Part shown: positions 14,665 to 23,520 of the stretch, piece by piece | How the letters are laid out: every line of letters starts with the position of its first letter | How positions within the stretch are numbered: the stretch's first letter is position 1 | NCBI RefSeq assembly: GCF_036488675.1 | Contig: NZ_CP133148.1 | Coordinates: 496,001-560,000 of the forward strand | From: Sinorhizobium chiapasense | Lineage (GTDB): Bacteria > Pseudomonadota > Alphaproteobacteria > Rhizobiales > Rhizobiaceae | DNA: 64,000 bases | Direction of reading: 5' to 3' | Notes under the pieces: model-generated | What the model was told of the DNA's origin: nothing | Database searches by the model: none | Seen by the model: only the letters and a program-made list of their open reading frames with translations | Position numbers and translations under genes: made by a program

Positions 14665-16088
14665 GTGATACACGCAAAGGCGTCGTCGCTGACGACACAC
14701 CGCAGAATATCGGCTCGGGCCAGATGAATGCCCTCCTGAGCAAGGGCAATCGCGTCGTCGCCATGTCACGCTCGCGACAGTCGCTTCGGCGGATGCTCGC
14801 CGCAGCTTCGGCAGGGGCAATTGGACTTTTGGTCGCAACAGCGGCATCGGCAGAGGCAACCGTTACCAGGGCCTCGGCATCGACCGTTGCTAGCGCGGCC
14901 GCGAAACCGGCACAGGATGCTTCGATCCGCCCGTTCAGCTTCCAAGCGTCCGAGGAGGCACTGGCTGAGCTCAAGCAGCGGGTCAAGGCGACGCGATGGC
15001 CGAGCCAGCAGCTGGTTGCAGACGACACGCAGGGCGTTCGGCTTGAGACCATGCAGAAACTTGCCGACTATTGGGTGAAGCAGCATGACTGGCGCAGGGC
15101 CGAAGCGAACCTCAACAAATATCCCCAGTTCGTCACCAACATCGACGGCGTCGACATCCACTTCGTCCATGTGAAGTCGAAGCACAAGACCGCCTTGCCC
15201 GTGATCATCACGCACGGCTGGCCCGGCTCGATCATCGAGCAGTTGAAGATCATCGACCGCCTGACCGATCCGGCCGCGCATGGCGGCACTGAGGCCGATG
15301 CGTTCGACGTGGTCATCCCGTCACTGCCCGGCTACGGCTTTTCGGGCAAGCCGACCGAACTCGGCTGGGATCCGCAGCGCGTCGCGCGTGCCTGGGCCGT
15401 TCTGATGGACCGCCTGGGTTACAAGAAATATGTCGCGCAGGGGGGCGACTGGGGTGACGCCGTCAACGAGCAGATGGCGTTGCAGAAGCCTGCAGGGCTG
15501 CTCGGCATCCACACCAACATGCCCGGCACTCTTCCGGATGATATCTCGGCGGCGCTGGCCGGCGGTCCGCAGCCGACGGGCTTGAAGGGAGATGAAGAAT
15601 ATGCGTGGAAGCAGCTCGATTTTTTCTACAAGAATCGTGTGGGCTACGCGTTGGAGATGGGGGCCCGGCCACAGACCCTTTATGGCCTCGACGATTCGCC
15701 CATTGCGCTCGCCGCCTGGATGATCGACCACGATCCGGAAAGCCAGAAGCTGATCAACCGGGTCTTTGACGGGGCGTCGGAAGGACTGACGAGGGACGAT
15801 ATCCTCGACAACATCACGCTCTACTGGCTGACCAATACCGGACTCTCTTCGGGCCGTCTTTTCTGGGAGAGCAAGCTGCCCTTCTTCGCGCCCAAGGGCG
15901 TGACCATTCCGGTCGCGGTCAGCGCCTTCCCGGACGAGATCTACACCGCTCCGGAAAGCTGGTCGCGCAAAGCCTTCCCCAACCTGATCTTCTACAAGCG
16001 CCATGCGAAGGGCGGCCACTTCGCGGCGTGGGAACAGCCACAGGCGCTCGTCGAGGATATGCGCGAGGGATTCCGGTCGCTTCGCTGA
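14661..16088 (+). CDS. Exported epoxide-hydrolase-like alpha/beta hydrolase (EHN domain), copy 2
   Basis: The 475-residue product is a clear paralogue of 12970-14274. It has an EHN domain with RPFSFQASEEALAELKQRVK, THGWPGS (about residue 184), nucleophile Asp263 in QGGDWGD and catalytic His452 in KGGHFAAWEQP. The ATG at 14661 has GAGGTG nearby, but it puts 34 polar residues before a signal-like segment. An internal ATG at 14763 (MSRSRQSLRRMLAAASAGAI) gives a conventional export signal with a twin-arginine pair. Which start is used is uncertain. It lies downstream of the short secreted peptide with ATGA overlap. Confidence 0.87.
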   Translation: MSDTRKGVVADDTPQNIGSGQMNALLSKGNRVVAMSRSRQSLRRMLAAASAGAIGLLVATAASAEATVTRASASTVASAAAKPAQDASIRPFSFQASEEALAELKQRVKATRWPSQQLVADDTQGVRLETMQKLADYWVKQHDWRRAEANLNKYPQFVTNIDGVDIHFVHVKSKHKTALPVIITHGWPGSIIEQLKIIDRLTDPAAHGGTEADAFDVVIPSLPGYGFSGKPTELGWDPQRVARAWAVLMDRLGYKKYVAQGGDWGDAVNEQMALQKPAGLLGIHTNMPGTLPDDISAALAGGPQPTGLKGDEEYAWKQLDFFYKNRVGYALEMGARPQTLYGLDDSPIALAAWMIDHDPESQKLINRVFDGASEGLTRDDILDNITLYWLTNTGLSSGRLFWESKLPFFAPKGVTIPVAVSAFPDEIYTAPESWSRKAFPNLIFYKRHAKGGHFAAWEQPQALVEDMREGFRSLR

Positions 16089-16789
16089 GTTCAGGATGGC
16101 GGGAGGCGATGCGCTGCCCGCCATCCTGCGTCCCAAGCGCCATCGACGTGGAGATATCATCCACCCGAAAGCGGGCCTATTGGGCTCATACCGAGTTTGT
16201 CGGTCGTGGTCGGAAGCGGACATCGTTGTCCAAACTTCACCCGATATACCCGGAGACGCCGTCCCAAAATAATTTCAGCGCCGTCACGACCAGCAATCCT
16301 TAGCGGGCCCGAGAGATCTGGCGGTGGTCGAGGAAGCGGAACAGCAGAGAGCCGAGCCCGATGCAATCACGAGCCTGGGCAACAGCAGTGCAAGGTCAGA
16401 CCACCGACCAGGGCCGGGCCATCCAGACGGCTCTGTTTTTGGCAGTCTCCGGGTGGCAGAGCCAGGAGACTGCTTATGCCGGTTTCGGAACCTCAAGCTG
16501 ACCACCTTGGGCCGCGCTCGGCGGTGTCTAGAACGCTGGCGGCTGAAGCAATTCCATGAAAAGTGGGTAACGATTTTCCGTCCGGAATTGCGTAGTCTCA
16601 AAGATTTAGAACATTTCACTGTTTCAATGAACTATCTCGGTGTCTTCAGAGCGCTCTGTATCCCAATAGTTCCAAGTGGCTGGATCGCTACACAAGCTTT
16701 CAAATTCGCCGAACGCCAAAACAATGGCGATACATAGAGGCCGTCTCATGTGACCGTAAGTCATCCAGTCACGGAAGAGGTCAAAGACC
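16089..16789. other. 701-bp gene-poor region
   Basis: No gene passes my standard. A class C repeat (CAATTCCATGAAAAGTGGGT to TTTCACTGTTTCA) lies at 16547-16628. On the minus strand near 16330-16400, short hydrophobic fragments (LALLLPRLVIASG, then LLFRFLDHRQ in another frame) may be remains of a membrane protein gene. The DUF6130 promoter must lie at the right end. Confidence 0.4.
16547..16628 (+). repeat. AATTCC-type palindromic repeat (class C)
   Basis: AGCAATTCCATGAAAAGTGG pairs with CGTCCGGAATTGCGTAG, and the trailing TTAGAACATTTCACTGTTTCA matches the copy at 38990-39075. Confidence 0.75.
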
Positions 16790-17239
16790 ATGCTCATCAA
16801 GACGCTTGCCGCAGTTGCCGCCGCCACTGTGCTCGCCACCGGCGCGTTCGCCCAAGGCACCGGGGAGGTCCGCGCCGCGCCGGTGTTCTTCCCCATCAAG
16901 AACGAACCCCCACCCAAGCTGATCGTGGAGCCTCCGCTTCCCGAAGCGCTGGCCCGGGGCGCCGTGCTCATTCCGTACCAAACCGAGAACTTCCGTATCG
17001 TATCGGTGTTCGGGGCGGGCGCGAGCACAGTGTCGCCACGGGTCGGGCATCTGCACGTGACCGTTGACGACCTGCCGTGGCGTTGGGCGGAAACGGGAGA
17101 CACCAGCACGGTCGTCGTGGTCGGGCTGCCCGCCGGCGAGCACAAGGTGCGGATCGAGCTCGCGAGCCCCGAGCACAAGGTCTTCGCCGGAAAAACGGTG
17201 GCGTTCACGGTGCCTGACACTGCGTCTCATCCGCATTGA
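16790..17239 (+). CDS. Secreted DUF6130 family protein
   Basis: The 149-residue product has a signal peptide (MLIKTLAAVAAATVLATGAFA, cut after residue about 21). The periplasmic domain contains VGHLHVTVDDLPWRWAETGD (around residues 85-104) and PAGEHKVRIELASPEHKVF, the pattern I associate with DUF6130. It predicts a small beta-sandwich of unknown role. The ATG follows GGAAGAGGTC. Its leader is partly duplicated at 14512. A RIME element directly follows the stop and may form the 3' end. Secretion and position suggest it belongs with the two exported hydrolases. Confidence 0.78.
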   Translation: MLIKTLAAVAAATVLATGAFAQGTGEVRAAPVFFPIKNEPPPKLIVEPPLPEALARGAVLIPYQTENFRIVSVFGAGASTVSPRVGHLHVTVDDLPWRWAETGDTSTVVVVGLPAGEHKVRIELASPEHKVFAGKTVAFTVPDTASHPH

Positions 17240-17243
17240 AGAC

Positions 17244-17346
17244 CACAGCGCCGCGCTTATCAGACGCGCAAAGGGCGCTGTAGCACTTTGAATCGCTGCA
17301 TGTTTTTGTCCTTAAAGCGGCTACGATTTGAGGAAACATGCAGTAG
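17244..17346 (+). repeat. RIME1-type intergenic element
   Basis: Full copy with both palindromes, from ACAGCGCCGCGC to AACATGCAGTAG, between the DUF6130 gene and tatA. Its presence inside the island shows the element family has also spread to acquired DNA. Confidence 0.87.
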
Positions 17347-17391
17347 GCAGGCAACAATCCGGATCAACGATAGAGGTATCGGAGAAAGACA

Positions 17392-17577
17392 ATGGGAAGT
17401 TTTTCAATCTGGCACTGGGCGATCGTACTCGCTGTCGTCCTACTTCTGTTCGGCCGCGGCAAGATTCCCGAGCTCATGGGCGACGTTGCAAAGGGTATCA
17501 GGAACTTTAGGAACGGCATGGCCGACGAAGAGCAGCAAGGGGAGGCGGTCCATGCGATCCGATCGGCCAGGCCCTGA
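17392..17577 (+). CDS. tatA: TatA/TatE-type twin-arginine translocase subunit (orphan copy)
   Basis: The 61-residue product has the TatA layout: [40 protein letters not shown], here given as [17 protein letters not shown] (membrane helix, residues 5-21), the FGRGKIPEL hinge and the amphipathic helix [14 protein letters not shown], then a short acidic tail. It forms the pore-like component of Tat export. No tatB or tatC lies nearby, so it is an extra copy that would work with the chromosomal TatBC. The exported epoxide hydrolase copy 2 upstream has an RR-containing signal and is a possible client. Confidence 0.93.
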   Translation: MGSFSIWHWAIVLAVVLLLFGRGKIPELMGDVAKGIRNFRNGMADEEQQGEAVHAIRSARP

Positions 17578-17761
17578 AAATCGTCGCCTCGGGAGAAATT
17601 CGCCGGCAACTCGGCCAGGCCTGAAGGAGGCCGAACTGGAAGAGAGTGGCGCCGCGGCAAGGAGGCTCGGCCTGCGTCCGGAAGTGCTGAAAACGTTCGA
17701 TCCGGTCAGGATGCCTGCGGCGCCGGGCAGGCGGTTATTTCAGCAAACAAAAGGGGCCTGA
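17551..17761 (+). CDS. Possible small protein overlapping tatA
   Basis: A 69-residue frame starts with ATG inside the end of tatA. The product is basic and polar ([27 protein letters not shown] in the middle, about residues 25-51). It has no clear ribosome site and no recognised domain. It could be a real overlapping gene or chance; the second is about as likely. Confidence 0.25.
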
Positions 17762-18313
17762 AGCGCGTCGCGTTCAAGCGAGTGCCAGGGAGAGAAGGCG
17801 CGGCAGCCGCGTGCCGAACCGTTGCGCCCCGCGCGACGCGGCGTTCGCCAAGTTTGTGGCTGCCTCAAATAAACGTGGTTTGCCTCGGGAGCAGGTTGGA
17901 AGCAGCGGGCTTGTGAGGACGTCGCCAAAGGGTGAAATGCCGAAGTCGCACGACCGGAGCTGAATGGGCATGATGCGCCATGAGCGGTCAATTACGGGCT
18001 TCTTGAAAGCAGACGTTGCTGGAGCGGATGCTCTCAGAAAGCTGGTGACGTTCGTATCATCCCGCCGGCAATCCCATGGAGTTGTTCGAGCCGATCACTG
18101 GGATCCCTTGGATGGCGCGAAACTCATTGGCGGAAGACACCGCCTCCGCTAGACGTTCCCTGTGCGGACCGAGGACCGCCGCCCAGATGCTTGGCTGCTA
18201 AAGCGGAGATTGTCAGGAGTCTTGCCAAAAACTTCGACGTCACGGCATGGAGTCCAGCTTGACGATGATCGACGCCGTTTGACATAATAATCAGTTTGTA
18301 CTAATCATAAGTC
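17762..18313. other. Gene-poor region before the ArsR-type regulator
   Basis: No supported gene is seen. Short frames exist but lack ribosome sites. The last 40 bases are AT-rich (GTTTGACATAATAATCAGTTTGTACTAATC) and form a plausible promoter/operator for the regulator at 18314: TTGACA-like at 18280 and partly dyadic TAGT/ACTA elements. Confidence 0.4.
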
Positions 18314-18631
18314 ATGGCTGTTGATAGCGCTCAACTGACCGCCCTTGGCGACCCGACTCGCCGCACGATCTTCGAGCTGATCGCGGAGCGTCCGCGCTCG
18401 GTGGCCGAGATCACCCGGCAGGTTCCGGTCTCGCAGTCGGCCGTTTCGCAGCATCTGAGGGTGCTGCGCGAATCGCGGCTCGTTCGTTCCGAGCCGAAGG
18501 GTGCGAGCAACGTCTACCACATCGATCCGCACGGGCTTGGCCAGATGCGTGCCTGGCTCGACCGGTACTGGAGCAAAACGCTTGCGGCCTACAAAGTCGC
18601 CGTCGAGCAACCGCCAGAGGAGTCACGATGA
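18314..18631 (+). CDS. ArsR/SmtB-type winged-helix regulator
   Basis: The 105-residue product has the ArsR core: LTALGDPTRRTIFELIAERPRSVAEI (split here: LTALGDPTRRTIFELI, residues 8-23; RSVAEITRQVPVSQSAVSQH, about 28-47) with the recognition helix SQSAVSQHLRVLRE and wing VRSEPKGASNVYHID. It lacks the CxC metal site of ArsR, so it belongs to the group paired with SRPBCC proteins. Its stop overlaps the start of the SRPBCC gene (ATGA), giving a tight two-gene operon, probably autoregulated. Confidence 0.93.
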   Translation: MAVDSAQLTALGDPTRRTIFELIAERPRSVAEITRQVPVSQSAVSQHLRVLRESRLVRSEPKGASNVYHIDPHGLGQMRAWLDRYWSKTLAAYKVAVEQPPEESR

Positions 18632-19113
18632 ACACCCGTGTACCACCCGCGCCGGTGAAGCAATCCATCGTAGTCGAGGCATCAATCGAGCGCGCCTTCA
18701 AGGTCTTCACCGAAGAATTCGGCAGTTTCAAACCCCCGGAGCACAACATGCTCGGCGTGGCGATCGCTGAGACGGTGTTCGAACCTTGGGTCGGCGGGCA
18801 CATCTATGACCGGGGCACCGACGGCAGCGAATGCCGCTGGGCGCGCGTGCTGGCCTACCAGCCGCCGGACCGGGTGCTACTCAGTTGGGACATCAGCCCG
18901 CAATGGCAGATCGAGACCGATCCGGAAAAGACCAGCGAGTGGGAGGTACGGTTCACCGCCGAAACGCCGAACCGGACGCGCGTCGAGCTAGAGCACCGCA
19001 AGCTCGAACGTCACGGCGACGGCTGGGAAGGCGTGCGCGACGGTGTCGCCGGTGATCAAGGCTGGCCGCTGTATCTGCAGCGCTATGCCGACCTGGTTGC
19101 CCGTACGGTCTGA
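18628..19113 (+). CDS. SRPBCC (AHSA1-type) domain protein
   Basis: The 161-residue product has the AHSA1/SRPBCC pattern: IVVEASIERAFKVFTEEFG at the N-terminus (residues 9-27), a central GHIYDRGTDGSECRWARVL, LLSWDISPQW and TRVELEHRKLERHGDGWEGV, split here by sense. Such proteins bind hydrophobic ligands in a deep cavity. In this common pairing with an ArsR-type repressor the regulator usually controls the operon. Translation is coupled to the upstream gene by a 4-nt overlap. Confidence 0.9.
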   Translation: MNTRVPPAPVKQSIVVEASIERAFKVFTEEFGSFKPPEHNMLGVAIAETVFEPWVGGHIYDRGTDGSECRWARVLAYQPPDRVLLSWDISPQWQIETDPEKTSEWEVRFTAETPNRTRVELEHRKLERHGDGWEGVRDGVAGDQGWPLYLQRYADLVARTV

Positions 19114-19197
19114 CGGTCGCTCGCTGGGATTAGAGAGATATCACCTTCTGGGATGCCCTGTCCCGCTGTCATCGTGAGACCAAGCAGCGGAGATCAC

Positions 19198-19611
19198 ATG
19201 GAAGCCTACACCCTCAGCATCATCGGGCTGCTCGCGCTCTGTCTCCTGTCCATCCTTTTAGCGGTCTATTCGGGAGCGTCCAAAGGCCGTGCCGGGGCAC
19301 TCTCAGGCCCAGTGCTCCCGGCCGACGACGGGAACCTGCTCTACCGTATAGACCGTGTGCACCTGAACTCCGTGGAGGCGCTGGCACCCTTCGTCGTGCC
19401 GGCCGTGCTGGCTATGATGATGGGTGTCGGGCCGACCACGCTGGCGGTGCTGGTATGGGTCCATGTCGCGATCCGGCTGATTCACATGGCGGTCTATTTG
19501 CGGGGCGGCAAAGCGGCCAAAGGCGGTAGCGTCAGAACCGTTCTCTATGTCTCAGGGGCGCTGGTCACCCTGGTTCTTATTGTGGTGACCGGTTGGGCAG
19601 CCGTCTACTGA
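19198..19611 (+). CDS. MAPEG family membrane protein
   Basis: From the ATG at 19198 the product is 137 residues with four membrane helices and the MAPEG-style segment YRIDRVHLNSVEALAPFVVP (about residues 44-63), where the Arg/His/Asn and Glu are family-conserved. MAPEG proteins include membrane glutathione transferases and related enzymes; bacterial members are mostly uncharacterised. GCGGAG lies about 7 nt upstream. It follows the ArsR-SRPBCC pair by 84 nt and may be part of the same unit. A second MAPEG gene is at 43561. Confidence 0.85.
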   Translation: MEAYTLSIIGLLALCLLSILLAVYSGASKGRAGALSGPVLPADDGNLLYRIDRVHLNSVEALAPFVVPAVLAMMMGVGPTTLAVLVWVHVAIRLIHMAVYLRGGKAAKGGSVRTVLYVSGALVTLVLIVVTGWAAVY

Positions 19612-20073
19612 GACTCGGACGGCACACTCGAATCCGCCTTCGGCCACCGCTTAGCAGTTGACCATCAGCTCGACACGGTCACTGCCGGCCCTCGGGTTGG
19701 TCATGTCCCTTGAGGCCGTCGCGACACTGGCGGCTGTCGCGCCCTGGCGTCTCGATGAAGGGCATGCCCCGAATGGACGGCGGCCGGGCGGTGGCTCCCT
19801 ATTTGGTCAAACCAAAGGCCGTCTTGGACCATAAACTAACGGGTTACTCTTAGTGCCGGCTTCCGAGAAGCAGGTCGGATACGGACGCTGTGCAGAAGGG
19901 TCGAATCCGGATTGTCACACACCCCGCTTGTTAGGCGATCGGGAACAGGATGGGATGGGCTTTGATGAGCGAGCGCGAACTCAATCGGATTGTGGTTTTG
20001 TCGAAGGTCAACGACTGTCGTCATCGCCCGACGCGGCTCGATGGAAAGCCTTCCAAGCCCAGTTCATCGGATG
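19612..20073. other. 462-bp region without a supported gene
   Basis: I see no convincing coding region, RNA gene or repeat. It lies between the MAPEG gene and the convergent SHOCT-domain gene inside the island. Confidence 0.4.
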
Positions 20074-20910
20074 TTATAGTCGGCCGAGCAACTCCGACTT
20101 CTTGGCCTCGAATTCCTGATCCGTGAGAATGCCTTTCGCGTGAAGTGCCGCGAGGCGTTCGATCTTGTCGAAGATGTCCTCATCCGACCGAACCGCCTCC
20201 GGCGCTGGATGTGCCCCTTGTTGCGGCTCGGCGGATCCCGGTGCGAATATCGACGGCGCAGCCGTGGCGGCGGATGTTCCCGTAGCCGGCGTGTCCGCCG
20301 GTTCCTTGCCGCCCTGCGGTACCACATCCAGTTCCGAAACTTTCACCAGCCCATGCTGAGAGGTAAAGCTCAGCGACTGGTCGCCGCTTTGCTGCTGCGA
20401 GAACCCGCCAATGCGATGGTCCTTCGTGTCATAGACCGTAACCCGGCCGCCGATATCGATCGCCAGCCGTCGGGTTGTCGGAAAAAAGGCATAGCGCAGG
20501 TCATTCTGCGCCCCGGTCGAGGCAGGATGGCCTAACTCCTCGGGCCACCAGTTCCCAGCCGTCAGCGCGCCAGGCACGAACAGGCTGACGCCGCCGCCCT
20601 GACCTTGATATTGGGACTGGCGCGACGTCTGCGGGCCTAGCAAATCCATGCCGCGCACCAAGGCCGCAAGCTCGGAACAAATCCCGGCCACCTTCGCCTT
20701 CAGCGCATTGTTGAACATGTCGCCGACCATGATCATGCCGCCCTGCGACCATTGCCCCATCCCACCCAGATCGGGATGGTTGAACTGGGCCTGTGTCGCC
20801 TGCCCGGCGATAATCGCCATCAGAAGGTGCTCCACCGCGTCGAAGCTGACCCCGTGCCGCTCTGCAATCCCTCCCAGGGTCCGTCGGCCCTCTTCACTGA
20901 GTTGTCTCAT
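20074..20910 (-). CDS. SHOCT-domain protein, downstream of an adenylate cyclase
   Basis: The 278-residue product has an N-terminal region with MRQLSEEGRRTLGGIAERHG and a glycine/methionine-rich segment (GGMGQWSQGGMIMVGDMFN). The central beta-rich part includes FVPGALTAGNWWP and RLAIDIGGRVTVYDTKDHRIGGFSQQ (in pieces). A low-complexity Pro/Ala linker leads to a C-terminal SHOCT helix pair (IERLAALHAKGILTDQEFEAKK, residues about 252-273, in parts). SHOCT is a short oligomerisation/regulatory motif. It lies 56 nt downstream of the cyclase gene on the same strand, so co-expression is likely. Role unknown. Confidence 0.8.
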   Translation of the reverse strand: MRQLSEEGRRTLGGIAERHGVSFDAVEHLLMAIIAGQATQAQFNHPDLGGMGQWSQGGMIMVGDMFNNALKAKVAGICSELAALVRGMDLLGPQTSRQSQYQGQGGGVSLFVPGALTAGNWWPEELGHPASTGAQNDLRYAFFPTTRRLAIDIGGRVTVYDTKDHRIGGFSQQQSGDQSLSFTSQHGLVKVSELDVVPQGGKEPADTPATGTSAATAAPSIFAPGSAEPQQGAHPAPEAVRSDEDIFDKIERLAALHAKGILTDQEFEAKKSELLGRL

Positions 20911-20966
20911 CGCGATCGCTTCCTTACTCCTCTCCGCTGAGGACGCATGTCTGTCCCGTTTCGTCT

Positions 20967-22727
20967 TTAGATGGAGACTCCGGCGTCGCGGAGTCCGTCC
21001 ATCAGTCGATCGAGCAGATTGGGATCCCGGTAGGGTAAAGCCCGCTTGAGGTGATCGACAGAAAAGTTCGGGTTAACCTCCAGTACCTCACGCCAATAGC
21101 GCCGCGCTTCGTCGTGGCGCCCGATTCGACCATAGAGACAGGCGAGATAAAAGCGCGTCATGTCTGATCGCGGCGCAAGCGTTAGTCGACGCTTGAAGGC
21201 GATCTCGGCCTCGTTAAAGCGCCCGAGGCTCAATAGCGCCCTCCCCAGGAAATGCAGCGACAGGTCGAATTGCGGGTCAAGCCGGTGAGCCCGTGTATGG
21301 AGCGCGACGGCGTCTTCGTACCGGCCCTGGAATTCCCTTATGTTGCCAAGCCCGGTATAGGCGTCGGCGAGATTGGCGTTGAGCGCGACGGCCCGCTCTG
21401 CAGCACGCTCCGCCTCGTCCAGGCGCCGCATCCAGGAAAGGGCAAGCGCCAGCGAGATATGGGCCTGCGGCTCGGTGTCGTCTGCGTCGATCGCCTTCTG
21501 CGCCAGTTGCAAGGCCTGCCCCAGACTTTCCGGCGTCGCGCCGTTCCACTGATTAACGTATTCGGCAAAGGCGATGATCGACAGCCGGGCATAGGCGGCC
21601 GCCAGCCCCGGATCGACCTCGATGACGCGCTCCAGCATGGCGCGCGCTTCCCTTGACGATATGGCGCTGAGCTGCAGCATGGTCTGGCGCGATCGGACGA
21701 GCAGGTCATAGGCTTCCGGATCCACCTTGCCGCGGCTCTCGCGCCGCTCCTCTTCGCCGGCTGTCAGCTTCACCTTGAGCGCGCTGACGATGGTGCGGGT
21801 GACCTCGTCCTGAACCGCGAAGATATCCTCTATGCCGCGATCGTAGCGCTCGGCCCAGAGATGGCCACCGGTCGTACCGTCGATCATCTGGGCGTTGATG
21901 CGGATGCGGTCGGCGGCCCGGCGCACGCTACCCTCCAGTATGTAGCGGACGCCGAGTTCCCGACTAACCTTGCGGATGTCCGGCGCCTTGTCCTTGTAGG
22001 CGAAGGAGGAATTGCGAGCGATGACGAAGAGGCCGGAAACCTTGGAAAGATCGGTGATGATGTCCTCGGTGATGCCGTCGGCGAAGTAACCCTGCTCCGG
22101 ATCGCCGGACATGTTGTCGAACGGCAGGACGGCTATCGAAGGCTTCTCTGGAATCCGCGGCTGGGCTTCCATGACTGTGCTGACGGCATCGCTGGTGCCG
22201 TTCGGCGACCAGTTCCAGACATGCACCGGGCGCTCGATGTTCTTGACCTCGTGATAGCCGCTATCGACGAAATCGATGCCGACGCGGCCATGCACATATT
22301 CGTGGACGCCATCCGAAATCGCTACGCCGCCGGGATTGGCGAGCGTCTCGAGGCGGGCAGCCACGTTGACCCCATCGCCGTAGAGGTCGCTGTCCTCGAC
22401 CATGATGTCGCCCAGGTTGACACCGACGCGGAGAACGATGGCCCGGTTTTCCGGCATGTCTCTGTTGGCGGCCGCCATCGCCTGCTGAAGGGCCGCGGCG
22501 CACTCGACGGCGTTGACGGCGCTAGCGAATTCGACAAACACGCCGTCGCCGGTCCGCTTGAAGACGCGGCCCTGATGGATTGCGACGAGCGGCTCCAGCA
22601 CCTCTTTCCACCGCGCCATGAGCAGCGTGTGGGTGCCTTTCTCGTCCCGCCCCATGAGCCGGCTGTAACCGACCACGTCAGCGGCCAAAATGGCAGCAAG
22701 CCGGCGTTTGATGGATTCGTTGGCCAT
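20967..22727 (-). CDS. Class III adenylate/guanylate cyclase with TolB-like and TPR regions
   Basis: The 586-residue product starts with the cyclase domain (about 1-170). It has the first metal Asp in ILAADVVGYSRLM, a second in KRTGDGVFVEF, and GDGVNVAARLE with the transition-state Asn and Arg, so it looks catalytically complete. A TolB-N-like domain follows (PSIAVLPFDNMSGDPEQGYF to HLWAERYDR, about 195-315), then about six TPR-like helices to the end. Rhizobia carry many such cyclases. The ATG at 22727 is preferred over 22733 because of the family start MANESIKRRLAAIL. The partner SHOCT gene follows. Confidence 0.93.
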   Translation of the reverse strand: MANESIKRRLAAILAADVVGYSRLMGRDEKGTHTLLMARWKEVLEPLVAIHQGRVFKRTGDGVFVEFASAVNAVECAAALQQAMAAANRDMPENRAIVLRVGVNLGDIMVEDSDLYGDGVNVAARLETLANPGGVAISDGVHEYVHGRVGIDFVDSGYHEVKNIERPVHVWNWSPNGTSDAVSTVMEAQPRIPEKPSIAVLPFDNMSGDPEQGYFADGITEDIITDLSKVSGLFVIARNSSFAYKDKAPDIRKVSRELGVRYILEGSVRRAADRIRINAQMIDGTTGGHLWAERYDRGIEDIFAVQDEVTRTIVSALKVKLTAGEEERRESRGKVDPEAYDLLVRSRQTMLQLSAISSREARAMLERVIEVDPGLAAAYARLSIIAFAEYVNQWNGATPESLGQALQLAQKAIDADDTEPQAHISLALALSWMRRLDEAERAAERAVALNANLADAYTGLGNIREFQGRYEDAVALHTRAHRLDPQFDLSLHFLGRALLSLGRFNEAEIAFKRRLTLAPRSDMTRFYLACLYGRIGRHDEARRYWREVLEVNPNFSVDHLKRALPYRDPNLLDRLMDGLRDAGVSI

Positions 22728-22991
22728 ATCCACTGGCGCCTTCCTAGCACCCGTTGGTCAAATTTTACTGGCGTCTTGCTTCCATGTCTATTTGGCTTGA
22801 GGCTGGCCTTGGTCGGCAACCAACATTAGTGCACAAACGTCCGCTTGTGCGGCGCGCTATCCCCGTTGAAGGGACGGACGGGAACTTCCGCTCTCCAACC
22901 GAGCCGGTCCTTCGACGTGGTTCTAGTGAAGCTGAGCGGATGCGCTCGTCACCTCAAATGCGCCGGAACCAGACCCTGCGTCGAGCAGAGC

Positions 22992-23294
22992 TCAGCTTTG
23001 CGCCAAAAGTCCCTGCACCAACGCTTGCCATTCCTCATCAAGCGTTAAGATTGACGGCGGGGCGCCACAGCGGCGATACCAATATTCTGCGTTCGATTGA
23101 TCGCCTTCCTTGCGATGGAGGTAGGCATGCACACGCATGTTCGCCGCATCGTCGTGCTCCTGCGCGCGCTCGTGCGCCTTTTTCCAATTGCCCTTCGCAT
23201 CCCACCACAGCGCCTGCAGGGCAGAGCTTAAGCCGGCGGGCGGCTGTGGCTTCGCAATCGAATCTCTGAAGGTCTGCAAATCCAATTTAGCCAC
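22992..23294 (-). CDS. Conserved hypothetical protein (NWKKAHE / HRKEGD-type)
   Basis: About 100 residues. The C-terminal two thirds, with ALWWDAKGNWKKAHERAQEHDD and HAYLHRKEGDQSNAEYWYRRCG (in parts), follow a pattern I recall from a widespread small family of unknown function. It is probably all helical, like a single TPR-type hairpin. The frame is open to 23450, but the upstream part looks non-coding. A GTG at 23294 is the chosen start and is uncertain. It lies alone between the cyclase and the SRAP remnant. Confidence 0.6.
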   Translation of the reverse strand: MAKLDLQTFRDSIAKPQPPAGLSSALQALWWDAKGNWKKAHERAQEHDDAANMRVHAYLHRKEGDQSNAEYWYRRCGAPPSILTLDEEWQALVQGLLAQS

Positions 23295-23520
23295 CGGGTG
23301 AAATCCAGGACGCCGATAATACCCGCGCCAGCGGCCGAGCGGTAGCGTGCATCGGGCGATATCCGGAATGACCGCATCGGTCGAGAGCGGAGGCTGGCCG
23401 TTTCCGGGATAACTCCCGCTTTTGGCGCAAAGCAGCAAGTCGGCCGACACGCGCTGGCGTTCTGATTGCAGTCATCAGGCCTACTGGACGTCGTGATCAC
23501 GAGCGCTACGTTGATGCCGC

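Noticed and set aside
16530..16556. Minus-strand EcfG-like motif (AACG ... ATTCC)
   Set aside because: Spacer is 15 nt and the -35 is GGAAT. It is part of a repeat with no gene in the right place.
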